A stretch of DNA of 64,000 bases from Furcasterigmium furcatum (lineage: Eukaryota > Ascomycota > Sordariomycetes > Glomerellales > Plectosphaerellaceae): NCBI GenBank assembly GCA_001599815.1, contig BCIA01000003.1:3348001-3412000 (forward strand). The letters are read 5' to 3'. The position numbers and the translations under genes were made by a program. This document shows positions 11,401 through 21,799 of the stretch, one piece after another. Below the pieces are notes generated by a model. The model searched no databases, had not been told where the DNA came from, and saw nothing but the letters and a program-made list of their open reading frames with translations. Within the stretch, counting starts at the first letter, position 1; every line of letters starts with the position of its first letter.

Positions 11401-13490
11401 CCCTAGCCCGCAGCACCGTGTCTCACCTCCTCAGCACCGTGCGGATCTGCCACGCTACTGAGATCTGGAGCCCCATAATATCCCATCACTCCGTTTTCCA
11501 AATGGAACGGTTCCAACTGTTGCCTCGTCCCAGTCTGGAGGTATCCGCAACCTCTTCCGGCCTCACTCTCGAATTACCCACGCTCTGGTTCGCACTGCCA
11601 TACTTATATTCCACCGCTCGCCTCCCCGACTCCATTGGACCGTCAGGAGAATGAATGGGCCGGTGGATTCTTCGTCGATGCCCGGCCAACTTTCAGATCA
11701 CCTCTGACAGCCCACAGCTCTGAGGATCGTGTCCATTGCGGCAACATCGAGACATCGTCGCCTCCAAGCCTTCTGTCCAGCCCACATTGAACAGGTACTT
11801 GCTGGTACTTCTTCCTGCACCAGTTCTCGAAAACAGGGGGAGAAGCTGCGGGACGGACCACCGCCCTGCGTCTTCCCTTCTTCCCCAGGGCGCGCGAGCG
11901 AGATACTGGATTCACGCACTATTTCCTGTCCGGACCATCCCGCAGAGCCCCTCGAGATAAGGGGGGCATCATAGTGCTCGGTGTACAATTGACCGAGCCC
12001 GACAGCTTTTGCAGCCTAGTAGTCAGCTGAAGAATACTGTCTCCCGGTCAGGCGACTTCGGTGAGGGGACTGAATATCGCGGCATCACCACTTCACAATA
12101 TGAGGGTCACGTTGCTACCTCGGGTCACCGGAACAGACTCTCCGTTCCCTTCAGCCCTGGAACGTCGTGTGGCAAGACAAATTGCGCGGGGGCCTGACTG
12201 TCGTGAAAATTGCTGGATGCAAACTGCCTGGTCCGGTCTCTGCCAACCCGTTTTCTTGGCTGTGCCTCCTCCAACTTGGTGGCAGCCCTGGACAGTGCGT
12301 TTTGTTGGCTGACGCGCGATTTGGCCCCTCGTGGAGATGTCTCGGCTGACATGCTACGGGTACCTTTGCCCACTCTGACAACAGATTCCCGCGCTGCTGA
12401 CTCGGGAAGATTCATGATTCAAGCCAACGAAGGTGCTCCTATCGTTACCCAGCTTGAGATCCAGAAAAGAGCTTTCACGTTTGGGCGAGCCCGTCGCGCA
12501 GTTGGAACCCAAGTCCCGGGATGAAGCAAGTATCTGGGACGATGGCGGTCAAGATCAAGCATGTCACCGGCGCAGCTCCTGCATCCACATCTGCAATGGC
12601 CAGATCCAGGCCCTTTCTCCTGGCTAGACGCAAGACAAATCATGAAATCGTGCATGGAAGCACCGCTCGTTCTCCATCCAGCTCCCACCCTCCAGGCCGC
12701 GCTTACCAGGAATGGGGACGACCAAGACGACATCCGTTCGCCGTCTTGCATGTGGCTGCATGGCCACACCAGAGGGTCCAGGCTGAGGGCGAATCACACT
12801 CCGACAGGCGTGTAGATCCTATCTCTTCTCTGGACCGAGATATGCAGGCTTCCTAACCGTAAACGGGCTCTTGTCAGATGCATATCACCACGTATGCCAG
12901 GTTTTCTGCCTTGGCGTGGTTCACCATACCGCAAAACTTAGCCCAGCCATTGCTTTTGCATCCGTCCTTCCGACGCTGGCACTGAAGGGTTCGGCTGTCC
13001 TTCAGCAGAAGAAACGAGGCAAGCAATCCGAGGCGGCTTGTGGGGGCAGTCCTTCTGAAGCAGACGTCGCCACTCTTCGATCTTCCTTGCCTTCTTGCCA
13101 GAGAGGCACTGTTGCGTGGGGTGAAGGATCCGGCTAACTTCTTGCAACAGAAGAGAGCACACCGACTGAGGGGTCGAGCAGAAACCTGTGCCCCTCCAGC
13201 AGACGGGCATGGCCGCTATTACGTTGCTCAAATCAGGCAGTATGAGGATTCAGGAGTCTTAGCCTGGGATTTCTTTAAAACAGGCCTCTCATGGGAATAA
13301 TGTCGAGGTTCCTAGTAAAATTAAACAATTACCTGCTCAAGTTATGACAGTCTACCTGTGCTATTCGCTCGAGTTGGGAATCGGAAGGCAGCTCGGTCTG
13401 CTGGGCACCTCCCATGCGGCTGTCCTAAAAGAAACCCCACCCAACACAATGTTTTTGCCTGCAGAATAGAGGAAGATGGTCATGAAAAGT
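8410..13490. other. Five-kilobase stretch without a supported gene
   Basis: This lies upstream of the minus-strand Zn2Cys6 gene and downstream of the tRNA. Open frames are short, Arg/Pro/Ser-rich and lack motifs. Visible low-complexity elements are an A-run near 9390, TAGT/TAAG repeats near 9580-9605, and a CTAC-repeat palindrome near 11225-11252. It may hold promoter sequence, UTRs or non-coding RNA, but nothing in it can be called. Confidence 0.5.
11225..11252. repeat. CTAC tetranucleotide repeat with palindromic core
   Basis: Repeated CTAC/ACCT units end in a 14-bp perfect palindrome, CCTACCTAGGTAGG (11238-11251). Simple CTAC repeats are frequent in non-coding DNA of filamentous ascomycetes. 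No function is implied. Confidence 0.6.
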
Positions 13491-13495
13491 AAAAA
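13491..13495 (-). terminator. RNA polymerase III terminator (T5)
   Basis: Five T residues on the minus strand, starting five bases after the discriminator base of the tRNA-Gly gene. This matches the short T-run that ends Pol III transcription. Confidence 0.65.
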
Positions 13496-13500
13496 GAAAC

Positions 13501-13592
13501 TGCGTGGTACCGGGTTCGAACCGATGTCGCTGCCTGTCACTTCATGATGAAGCTTGGGAGGGCAGAGAGTTAAACCACTACTCCAACCACGC
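13501..13592 (-). tRNA. tRNA-Gly(CCC) with 19-nt intron
   Basis: It folds as a complete cloverleaf. The acceptor stem is GCGTGGT/ACCACGC (7 bp) with discriminator A. The D arm is GAGT/ACTC with a loop containing GG. The anticodon stem is CTGCC/GGCAG. The loop is CT-CCC-A followed by a 19-nt intron and A38. The variable loop is CGAC. The T arm is ATCGG-TTCGAAC-CCGGT, with one G-T pair. The intron sits one base 3' of the anticodon, the standard eukaryotic position, and can itself form a small hairpin (CTTCA/TGAAG). The B box GGTTCGAACCC is close to consensus. It decodes GGG glycine codons. Confidence 0.93.
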
Positions 13593-14246
13593 CTGCTTCT
13601 TGAGATACGGGTGAGTTCTTCAGAATGATGGAGGGTGCTGCGCTGCTGCCCGTGCTTGGTAGTTGCCAGTGCATCAGAGGGAAAGCACGACGGGGTCGTC
13701 AATGCCCAGGCAGGTAGGCGCCTCGGCTCTGGGGGGTCGCAGAGGCTACGTGCACTCACGGCTTCCCACATCCACGGATATGAGCTATCACAGGGGTCGA
13801 AGCTGGGAGGGAGGCCGCCATTCGTGGGTGAGAGCGAGTGCAAACGCTTCAGCCGGGCCGCGACATGACAGCTTTGTTGTTGTTGACCCCTTTTTGACAG
13901 TTTGGAGGCATCAGCTTTATGTCAGTTCAGACCAAGATCCAATCTAATACCAACATGCAAATCCAGAGTGCCAGTCAGAACTCGCCGGTACAGGGTGAGA
14001 CGAGGCTCATTCATGTAGCATTCAAACATTGGCTCATTTGCCCCTTTCTGTCGCTCCTCTCAACTTCATGCCCCACGCCACATACACTATTAGGTACGTT
14101 CGGATAGAGAGATGCACCCAGCCGTAACGCCGTCGCATCGGTATACCTGTAAAATGAAAACACTATCCCGAGTTTCCCCCAAAACACGCCATGAAGGACC
14201 GTATCGAAATCAAGCACACCCAACCGCCACCTCTGTCCTGACCAGG
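13593..14246. other. Intergenic, no supported gene
   Basis: Lies between the tRNA and the 3' end of the MFS transporter gene. Only short random frames were seen. Confidence 0.5.
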
Positions 14247-16280
14247 CTAGCGACGGGCATTACCACCGATGGCCTTGGTCCATTTCAAGATGTCATGCTT
14301 GTGGTAGAAGGCGCGAACTCGCTTGCCGTAGATATCTGCAAATTGTATCAGCACGGGGCGTTGGAAAGGTAGGTCAACAACGACGTACACATCGGGATGC
14401 TCGTGGCGCAGACGACCACTTGCACGATAGAAATGGCCAGCATGACGTGGCGCGGGCCGCTCTGGATGATCCAGTCGTACGCACTGAAAGTGAGGCCGAA
14501 TCCCAGGAAGTTCTTGAAGATGGCCATGCACGTGAACCCCTCGATGGCAAGGTCGCCTGGTCTGATGTTAGCTGCCGCCTCTGCAGAGCCGACCTCAGGG
14601 CAAGGGACGAGACTTACGATACGCATCGACAATGTAAAGGGAGCTCGCCACAGCGCCAATGACCATTCCCGCCACCTCGAAGCCGAAGAAGGTCAGCGGC
14701 ACGATCCAGTGATACTTGCCGGTCAGAAGCTCGCCCGATGTCAGGGCAAAGCCGAAGAGGCCGATGCCGCCGATGATGAACATGGGAATGACCATGACGA
14801 TGCGGAACTCGGGCTCGTAGATGCCCCCGTTCAGGCGCGTCATGTACTTGGCGCTCCAGTCGGAGAAGACGCCCGCGATGACGAAGCCACACAGGGCGCC
14901 GATGAAGGGGGCGGTGTACGCGTAGCCGGCCTGCACCTCGCTCCAGAAGAAGGGCGGCATGAGCAGGGTGGCCGCGACGATGACGCCGATGAAGACGGTC
15001 CATCCGATCATGGTGCCCTGGATGAGACAACCCCAGAAGAAGGCGGGCTGGAAGTACAGCGGGAACGGCCGGAGGAGCAGGTCGAAGTAGCTGTCATCGG
15101 TCTTCCTGCCGTCGAACAAGGCCAGGGACTGGACCCAGGTTTTCTTGGGGGGAATCACGGCCGGCTGGCGAGGGGGTTCAGAGCGCAGCCGGCTGGACGC
15201 TGATTCTCCTTCGGGGTTGGCTTTCTCCGCGTCGTCGCTCCCATTGGGTTCGCTGCTGTTTTTCCTATAGGCCGCCTGCACGTTGTTGTCATCGGCGATC
15301 ATGTCGGTGTTGAGGGACATGTCCCTGCGGTAGGCCGTCTCGGGGCACGTGAGAACGATAGCGACGAGCGACGCTGCGAGGAATATGGTCGTGATGTAGA
15401 AGGTCCATTGCCAGCCGATTTCGGACGTGATCTTGCCGACCAGGATGGGTGTGAAGAAGGCGCCACCAAAGACGGCCAGGTTGGTGAAGGCCATGCGGAT
15501 GCCGCGCTGGTGGACGGGATACAGGTCTCCCACGGCGACGTTGACGAGCGTTTCGTAGGGCGAGCAGCCGACGCCCTGGATGACGCGCGCCCCGATGAAG
15601 GACTCGTAGTTCTTGTGGACGGAGCCGCCCCATGCCGAAGAGACGACGAGAATGACAGCACCGAGGATGAACAGATGACGCTTGCCCCAGATGCGACCGG
15701 ACGGGACGAAGAAAATGGCCGCGCCACCCACGCCGAGGAGAAAGTAACCGGTGAGCATGGCGACCAAGGTCAGATTCTTGCCGAACCAGAGGGAGAGGAC
15801 GACCGTGTTGGCGGCGAGGATCGGCCCCAGCGCCGTTGCGAATATAGCTGCCATGGACAAGGTGAAGGTGATGAGGTCGCGGCGCCAGAGTGGCCAGTTC
15901 AGAGGGTCGTTCGGGTCATCGGAAGGCTGCGGGATCTGATGCGCACGTAGCGTCAGCATGCTGTCTGCAGTTCAAACACCAAGGAGAGAGTTGCTAGGGC
16001 GGGCTCACCAGGATGATGGGTATCTTGCCACTGGCATCGACCTTCAAGGCGCGGCTCAATCCATCCGCAACCTGAGGGCGATTAGGATCATCGTAGTATC
16101 GTGTCGTCCCTGGATATGGCTGTCAGCATCGAGTGTTCTTCGCGTCTGTAACGGTCACAGCCGGGCGTCCCGGACAGGACAGGGAGGGTCCGAAGGTGCG
16201 TCCGAGGGACAGAAGAATCATCGACGCAGCATACCTGGAACATGCTCCAGAGACTTCGACTCTAGTACGCCCAGGCCCAT
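14247..16280 (-). CDS. MFS transporter, HOL1/DHA1-like, five exons
   Basis: Reconstructed as complement(join(14247..14335, 14389..14556, 14618..15935, 16009..16109, 16235..16280)), 573 aa. This is an integral plasma-membrane transporter of the major facilitator superfamily. The N-terminus MGLGVLESKSLEHVPG and the segment PQPSDDPNDPLNWPLWRRDL before the first membrane span are typical of the fungal DHA1/HOL1-like group. The cytoplasmic loop after TM2 carries a motif-A-like GRIWGKR. Six spans are followed by a charged central loop rich in Ser and Glu (around residues 260-310) and six more spans. The C-terminus ends KHDILKWTKAIGGNARR. Each junction is phase-consistent; for example, the third joins IVDAYR to DLAIEGFTC. 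The substrate is unknown: family members move drugs, polyamines or small metabolites. No metabolic gene adjoins it, so a role in resistance or uptake is only inference. Confidence 0.92.
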
Positions 16281-17356
16281 TGTGCGATCATATGTTGTTA
16301 CACTGAAGAGTCAGCCTTGCGTTGTCGCGTCACATTTCCGTGATGTCAGCCGTTGGATGGAGCTTCGCGGCCGAAGGCTTCGGGGTCCGAAGGGTCCAGA
16401 GCCTCCGCAGTCCCCACCGAGGCTCAGCCGCTCCGCGACACGGACGTGGAGCTGAGTCTTGCATGTGGAGCAGGGCGACGGAATGCTTAGTCATTTCACC
16501 CAGCCTTGAGGCGGCACCAATCGCAGCATTCCATGGAGGAAGGAGGTTCACAGGTACTACTTTCCTCGCTCATCGGGCATCAAGACGTTCCATGTTTTCT
16601 CCTTGCGCTAGGCTGTCTCCATCACCCTCTTGAAAAATCACACTTGTTGACTTGGTCTGGTTGGCTTCCCCAGTTGCCCAGTCCGCATGGTTTCGCCATT
16701 AAAAAGCGATCCTATTATCTATCGTCACGCCCTCCGCGCATCAAGTACCAGCAAACGGCCACGGACAATCCCCTAATACTTCGTCCGGGCCCCAGCAAAT
16801 CAGCACCCGGCATCGCAGCTGCGACAATGGTATTGCGTTCCGTCGAGGATCGACCTGCTCCTTCAACATGGAATATCCAAGATCTCGAAAGGATCCATCC
16901 CATCCCATGATCCAGGGGGTTCGTGGCCCCGCACCAGAGAGAGCCGTGCGTCGGAGTGCGTGCCAGGTTTCCCGAGTCATATTTTTGCTCCGGAAGCAAG
17001 CCTCCTTCCCAAGAGGGCAAATATTTCTCCCACTCATGGCGCTGGCGAAAGGGGGCCATCAAGCCCATCGAAAAGGGCGCCGTCAACATGTCCGGCGGTC
17101 AGTAGCTGCAGCGGCCCAACTGGGGCTGCTTGGCTGCCCCGCCGCAGTGGTGCTGGTTCGGCCTCCGTCGTGCGCCTCGGTGAAGATCATCCCCTGAGGT
17201 TTGGATGTTGGCGTTGCTGGCGGCATGGCAGACAGGTAAGTACCCACGACGGAGCGGACGGCCCGTCAACGCGATGTCCTGAAAGCCTCGAGGGCGTACA
17301 CGGCGTGGTTGGAAGGCGACAGACGCCCCTCCCACAACATCGCCTGTTGTTGTCGG
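16281..17356. other. Upstream region of the MFS gene
   Basis: It should include the promoter of the minus-strand transporter. No second gene is supported; the frames present are short and lack motifs. Confidence 0.45.
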
Positions 17357-18041
17357 TCACACGAAGGTCTGAAGGTCCTTGATGCCCAGGGACAGCTCGG
17401 CGAACGTGCTTCGAGAGACAAGCTTCTTGACGTACCGTACCTGCAGGCTAGCTTCAGCGATCGCCTGAGAGAGCCGCTCCAGTGAGCATCTCGCCGTCCC
17501 TTGGCACCATTGCAGAGCTAACGCATACTAGCTCCAAGGTGCGCGCAGCGTCTTCAAACGAAACGGCCTCGTTACGACTTTCCTACTGGTAGTGAAGCTC
17601 CTTCAACGGTTCGTGCCCTCGTGGCAATTGCACTGGTCCCTCGCCATTCGTGTCCCGCTCAAGTGCTCGGACACTGCTTAACATTGCAGTGAATGGTGGT
17701 GGGCTCGCCTGGGCGCCCCCTTGACGTGCGTGGTCTCCGCGCTTGATGTCAAGCTTGCCTCGAAGTGGTTCTAGCCACCTCCTAACACACTCACGGGCTC
17801 GCGGATTATCGGGCTATCGCAAGATCTTCTCTATCAAGGAAGGTCGGTTGTCAACTAAATGGGGGCTAACCTGCTGCCGCCGGCTTGAGGCTGTTCCGCG
17901 CGTAACAGCTGTATCCACCGCGCGAACAGACACTTTAGACCACGATCCCAAGACACTCGTTGGTGGATGATCCCTGGACCAAATACATAAGTCCAACAGG
18001 CTCCCATGGTTTTCTCCTTTCGACGCTGCCTGGAGGCCCAC
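17357..18041 (-). pseudogene. Possible decayed coding region
   Basis: On the minus strand a single reading frame runs from 18041 to 17529 with only two stops, both TAG (17814-17816 and 17583-17585). After a GT-AG interval (17528-17441) it continues in frame to a TGA at 17357. The conceptual segments have natural composition: for example VDNRPSLIEKILR before the first stop, NPRARECVRRWLEPLRGKLD between the stops, EAVSFEDAARTLEL after the second, and VRYVKKLVSRSTFAELSLGI near the end. I do not recognise the family. It could be an eroded gene, a gene with introns I have mis-modelled, or chance. An overlapping frame at 17935-18210 also looks protein-like, which would fit a frameshift. Confidence 0.3.
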
Positions 18042-21000
18042 TTGATTCTCGCGGGCTTCGTTCGAGAAGCAAGGCGGCGCTTTCTAGCTTGAATAGCTCG
18101 AGGAAGTCGTCGAACATGTCATGCCTGACAAAGACCTCGCTCAACTCGGTCCCGGCCAGAAACACTCCACACGAGAGCACAGCAATGTGATGCCGCACGG
18201 GGCATGCCACGAGACCAGACCAGGTCTGCTGTTGCTTATGCTATGACCCTCGGCCCCGATATCACCTCACCTGCCGGCGGCAGCAGCAGCGGCATCTTGA
18301 CATTGCAACGCAAGAAATTCAGCCAAGAGATGTACAAGCGCGGATGCAACTCTACTTATTACAGACAGGGACGAGGGAGGGTGAAGCCTCTCGCTCCATC
18401 TACGTAGCGCCGATCAGATCAGGTATATCCGGTCCTGACGTGACATTCAGCTGCTCCCTTGGTCCTTGGCCTGCTGTCGCATCGGAGCACGAGCTCGACA
18501 CACTGACACCTGCAGCCAACCGAGCTCATCGAGCGCTCGGTCCTCCTCTGTCTTCATGTGGAAAAGGTGTGTCCCAGTTCAGCCACGACGGGCCGCAATG
18601 GTAATAAGATATCAAATTATACGCCGGGTCCCTGCGTCTGAACGCAACGCAAGGCGACGCCCGGACGCCCCTGGACATCGCCGCCTCCGTGTGTGCGCCT
18701 GCCACCACCCATCCCCGTCGACAGGCCTATATCGCACCTCCACGACGAGGCGCCGCGATGGCAGGCATGGCACCCTGCTTGGAGGAAACAGCACAGACAC
18801 ATCTCCTCTTCTTGCCCGCACTCCCCTATGACTGTTTTACCGGTGATATCACCCCGCGGCCCGCCAAAGCTCCGGCCACTTCTGCTCGACCTCGTGAGCG
18901 TTGCAGCTGAGAGGAGCCGAGACAGCATCCAAGACACGATTTGCGCCTGGTGGGTATAAGTGTCAGTTGGCTATTCGGACATGTCGACTCCCAAGTGTGC
19001 GGCCGACTCCGTCAAGTACGGTTACATAGTATCTAAGCCCCTTAGCCTCTCAGCGCTACTAAATCAGCGCGGGCATCGGCAATTGATCTGCGCCGGCACC
19101 CCGATCTCTTCCTGCGCGACCCTCTCCGTCCTATCCCCTGCCCGGCTGACGCCCATGTGCTAGCGTACGAGACGCACGACTTACAAGACATGTGTGGCGG
19201 TGTGACGGGACTAGGAACGTCGGCGAGGGTCCGTTTCCCCCGGGGGGAGACCACAGGACTCCGCGATATTTTCCGTTTGCCTCCGGTGCCGCCCCGGCTG
19301 CCCTCTTGCAGGGAACAGCGGACGAGGAGAAGCGCTGACCTGGAGGTGAAAAAGCAACTCCTGATCTCGCAAAATATGACAGAATGTCGGGATGACCGTT
19401 CTCCGCGCCCGCCGAGGCACGATTCCATTCACGGGGCCATCGACGAACCTGGGCATACAGCGCTAGTGCCTATACTGGGCTGATCTTATAACTCGGGGCG
19501 GTAAAAGAAAACGCGGAATGCGGAGCGCACATCGCGCAGTACTTACAAGTACGTACCGAACAGAGGACCACGGAGCTGAGGACCGCGGGATGGAGTTGGA
19601 AGGGGGGAAGTCCGAGTCTCTGCCCCGTCTCCCCTGCCCAGGGCTGCTGCTGGGCTGCCCATGATTTGATACCTCTTGACGGGTGTTCCTTGTCGGAGAA
19701 TCGGCGGACTTACCGGCTGCAGCAAGTGGTGTGGGAAGACAAACTGCAGCAGCCTTTGGGGATCGTCCACGGCCGCGCGCTGAGGCGTGTTGGCAGGCTT
19801 ACTAGCAGATGATGCTGTCATCACCGCCTCACTCTTGCAGACACAAACTCCCGGGGAGCTTCCACGACCGTACTTACAGTACTGCCGTGAAAAGAGGGGG
19901 CGCTGCCTCGGCGGCAAGGAGGGTGAGGGTATCCAGGCATTCTGCTGCGGCTCTGCATGAGCGGGTAGATCTCCCTTGCCCATGTCGACCCCCCAGTCCC
20001 ATCTTCACAGATGCATTGCATGCTTGCTTGCATGGCTGGCTCCTCCAAGATTAGGGCCACTTCGGCCGTCCTTGAAAGGCCGCTTCACTCTCAGCACTGA
20101 TGGGTCAGCAACCCGCTCATCTCTGATTCTATGGGGACCTCCATCCGCACAGGACACTCCCTGGTCCACGGGGCCCGACGCAAAAAGCAAAGGGCGCGCG
20201 AGGCTCCAAACTCCGAGGGATGAACTTTTGGGGCCCCTCGTACCTCGTGGTAGAGTCCCCAGCATCCATTACAAAAGATCTTGGGTGGAAGCGGCCCAGC
20301 CCGCCCTCGACATGGGTTGCCGGTGATGAGGAGACGACGGCGCTGCCCCCCATCATCAAAAGGTCAGCAAACTGGCCTGATCTGCCGCATGGCGCCTACG
20401 TTGATGGTCAATGATCAGCTCAGACGTGTTCTGTCTCACAGCGCCACCAACAGTGGCCAGCTCCCAGCAGTCATGCCCCCCTCCCCTTCCCTTGTGCCTC
20501 AACGTGTGCGTGACGAGTCCATCGTAGGGCGGAGCCCGCAGATAACGAACGGAGCGATGAAAAGAAAAGAGAAGATGTGAAGCTCTCGCGAGATAACATA
20601 TATTGCTTTTTGGCGGTGACACCATCAAGTCAGCCGCTTGGAGGCTGTTGGTCCTCCCGCCCAGATCCCAGATGCAGGACGCTATTATACCAAGAAACGC
20701 CATAATGCAGAGGGTTCAACGCTTGATTACCCTGTGAATAACAATGCTGATGGGGGTGTACAAGTGCGCCTGGTGCGCAGTGTCTCCTCAGTGAATTCGT
20801 TCCTTGCTGTTTGCCCTCCTTGGCCCGTGGCCAATGATCCAACCCAAGGCGATCCTCTTGTTGTTGGAGCTTCAGACGCCGTGGCGCCAACTAGACAATA
20901 ATCTGAGCAGAGACACCCTCCTGCTGACAATCATTTCTTCCGTCGACCATCGCGCCCAGGGATTCGGCGCCGGCACCGAGGACAGGCAGAGCCACCCGGT

Positions 21001-21432
21001 GCTGACTGACTCCAGTATGGGCGGTCGATCGTGTGCCAGGATGTATGTCATGGGAAAAGTGATAGCTCATAGTAGACCGGTGTATTGGCCGGTGCGTCGC
21101 CCCAGCCTCCGGCGGCGTGTCATGAGAGATCCAGCTCCGTCGGTTGCGCAGCGCTGGGCCCTCCCTCTCTCTCCAGAGCGGATGGGGCCCTGCCAGAAAC
21201 ATCGAAATTCCTCGCTCTGCAGTTCGCCAAATTATGCTCCAAAAACGCCTTGCCGGGTTGAAATTTGGAAAGACCGGGATATAAGAAATGCCGATTATTG
21301 AAACATGGAGAAGAGTCTCGCGTGTGAAAGAAAGCCGCTCAGAAATTTGGTGCCGCCTCGTCGTAGTGTGGTGGAGATGTAGTACAAGTCGAAGGATTTT
21401 GGAGCCTGCGGTGGCTCGCATGTGTGGTCGAC
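18042..21432. other. Gene-free stretch
   Basis: About 3.4 kb. Apart from the frame at 17935-18210 that enters from the left, open frames are short and biased in composition, and none can be supported. No RNA gene or mobile element was seen. Confidence 0.45.
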
Positions 21433-21597
21433 CTAACCGCCGCAGAGGGGGCAGTGGCCGGGAACGACGATGTACCGTTCATGAGGGCCCTTGACGCAGG
21501 AGCGCTTGTGGCTGCCGTCGGTTGATGTCCTGAAGAAGTGCGCTCCAGGGTCGATACACGAGGTGTAAATGTAGTAGTTTTTTGTGAAGTCGCACAT
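21433..21597 (-). CDS. Tiny Cys-rich protein, 54 aa
   Basis: A complete small frame starts MCDFTKNYYIYTSC and ends GHCPLCGG. It has five cysteines (2, 14, 34, 49, 52) and several His, with a terminal CPLC that resembles a metal-binding knuckle. There is no signal peptide. Small fungal proteins beginning MC-D/Q-F/Y with scattered Cys and a final CPxC are common as uncharacterised families, and this looks like one by memory of the pattern, not by search. Support for a real transcript is a canonical 64-nt GT-AG interval (21642-21705) just upstream that would be a 5' UTR intron. The frame is open further upstream, but no in-frame ATG exists between that acceptor and the chosen start. A role in zinc or other metal binding is only inference. 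Confidence 0.55.
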   Translation of the reverse strand: MCDFTKNYYIYTSCIDPGAHFFRTSTDGSHKRSCVKGPHERYIVVPGHCPLCGG

Positions 21598-21641
21598 GGT
21601 GTCTGTCGAGCGGCCCGGGCAGGACGGCGGGTTTTGGCTTG

Positions 21642-21705
21642 CTGGGAATGGTGTAAGCGGTGACATCCCAGCCGGCGGCGCCCCACGAAGCAATGGGAGA
21701 CTTAC
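21642..21705 (-). other. Predicted 5' UTR intron of the 54-aa gene
   Basis: The donor is GTAAGT, there is a branch-like CTTACA, and the acceptor is CCCAG. The 64-nt length is typical of fungal introns. It lies 44 nt upstream of the ATG at 21597. Confidence 0.5.
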
Positions 21706-21799
21706 AAGGTGGCACGCGGACGCGCAGAGGAGAGTTCTCGGGCCCTCAGAAAATTGGGTGGTAGACGGTATCGGAAATTCCGGATATCGTGGCTAGGAC

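Noticed and set aside
14397..15203. A 268-codon plus-strand frame opposite the MFS transporter
   Set aside because: Shadow of the transporter exons; Asp/Glu/Gly-rich composition is the complement of hydrophobic codons.
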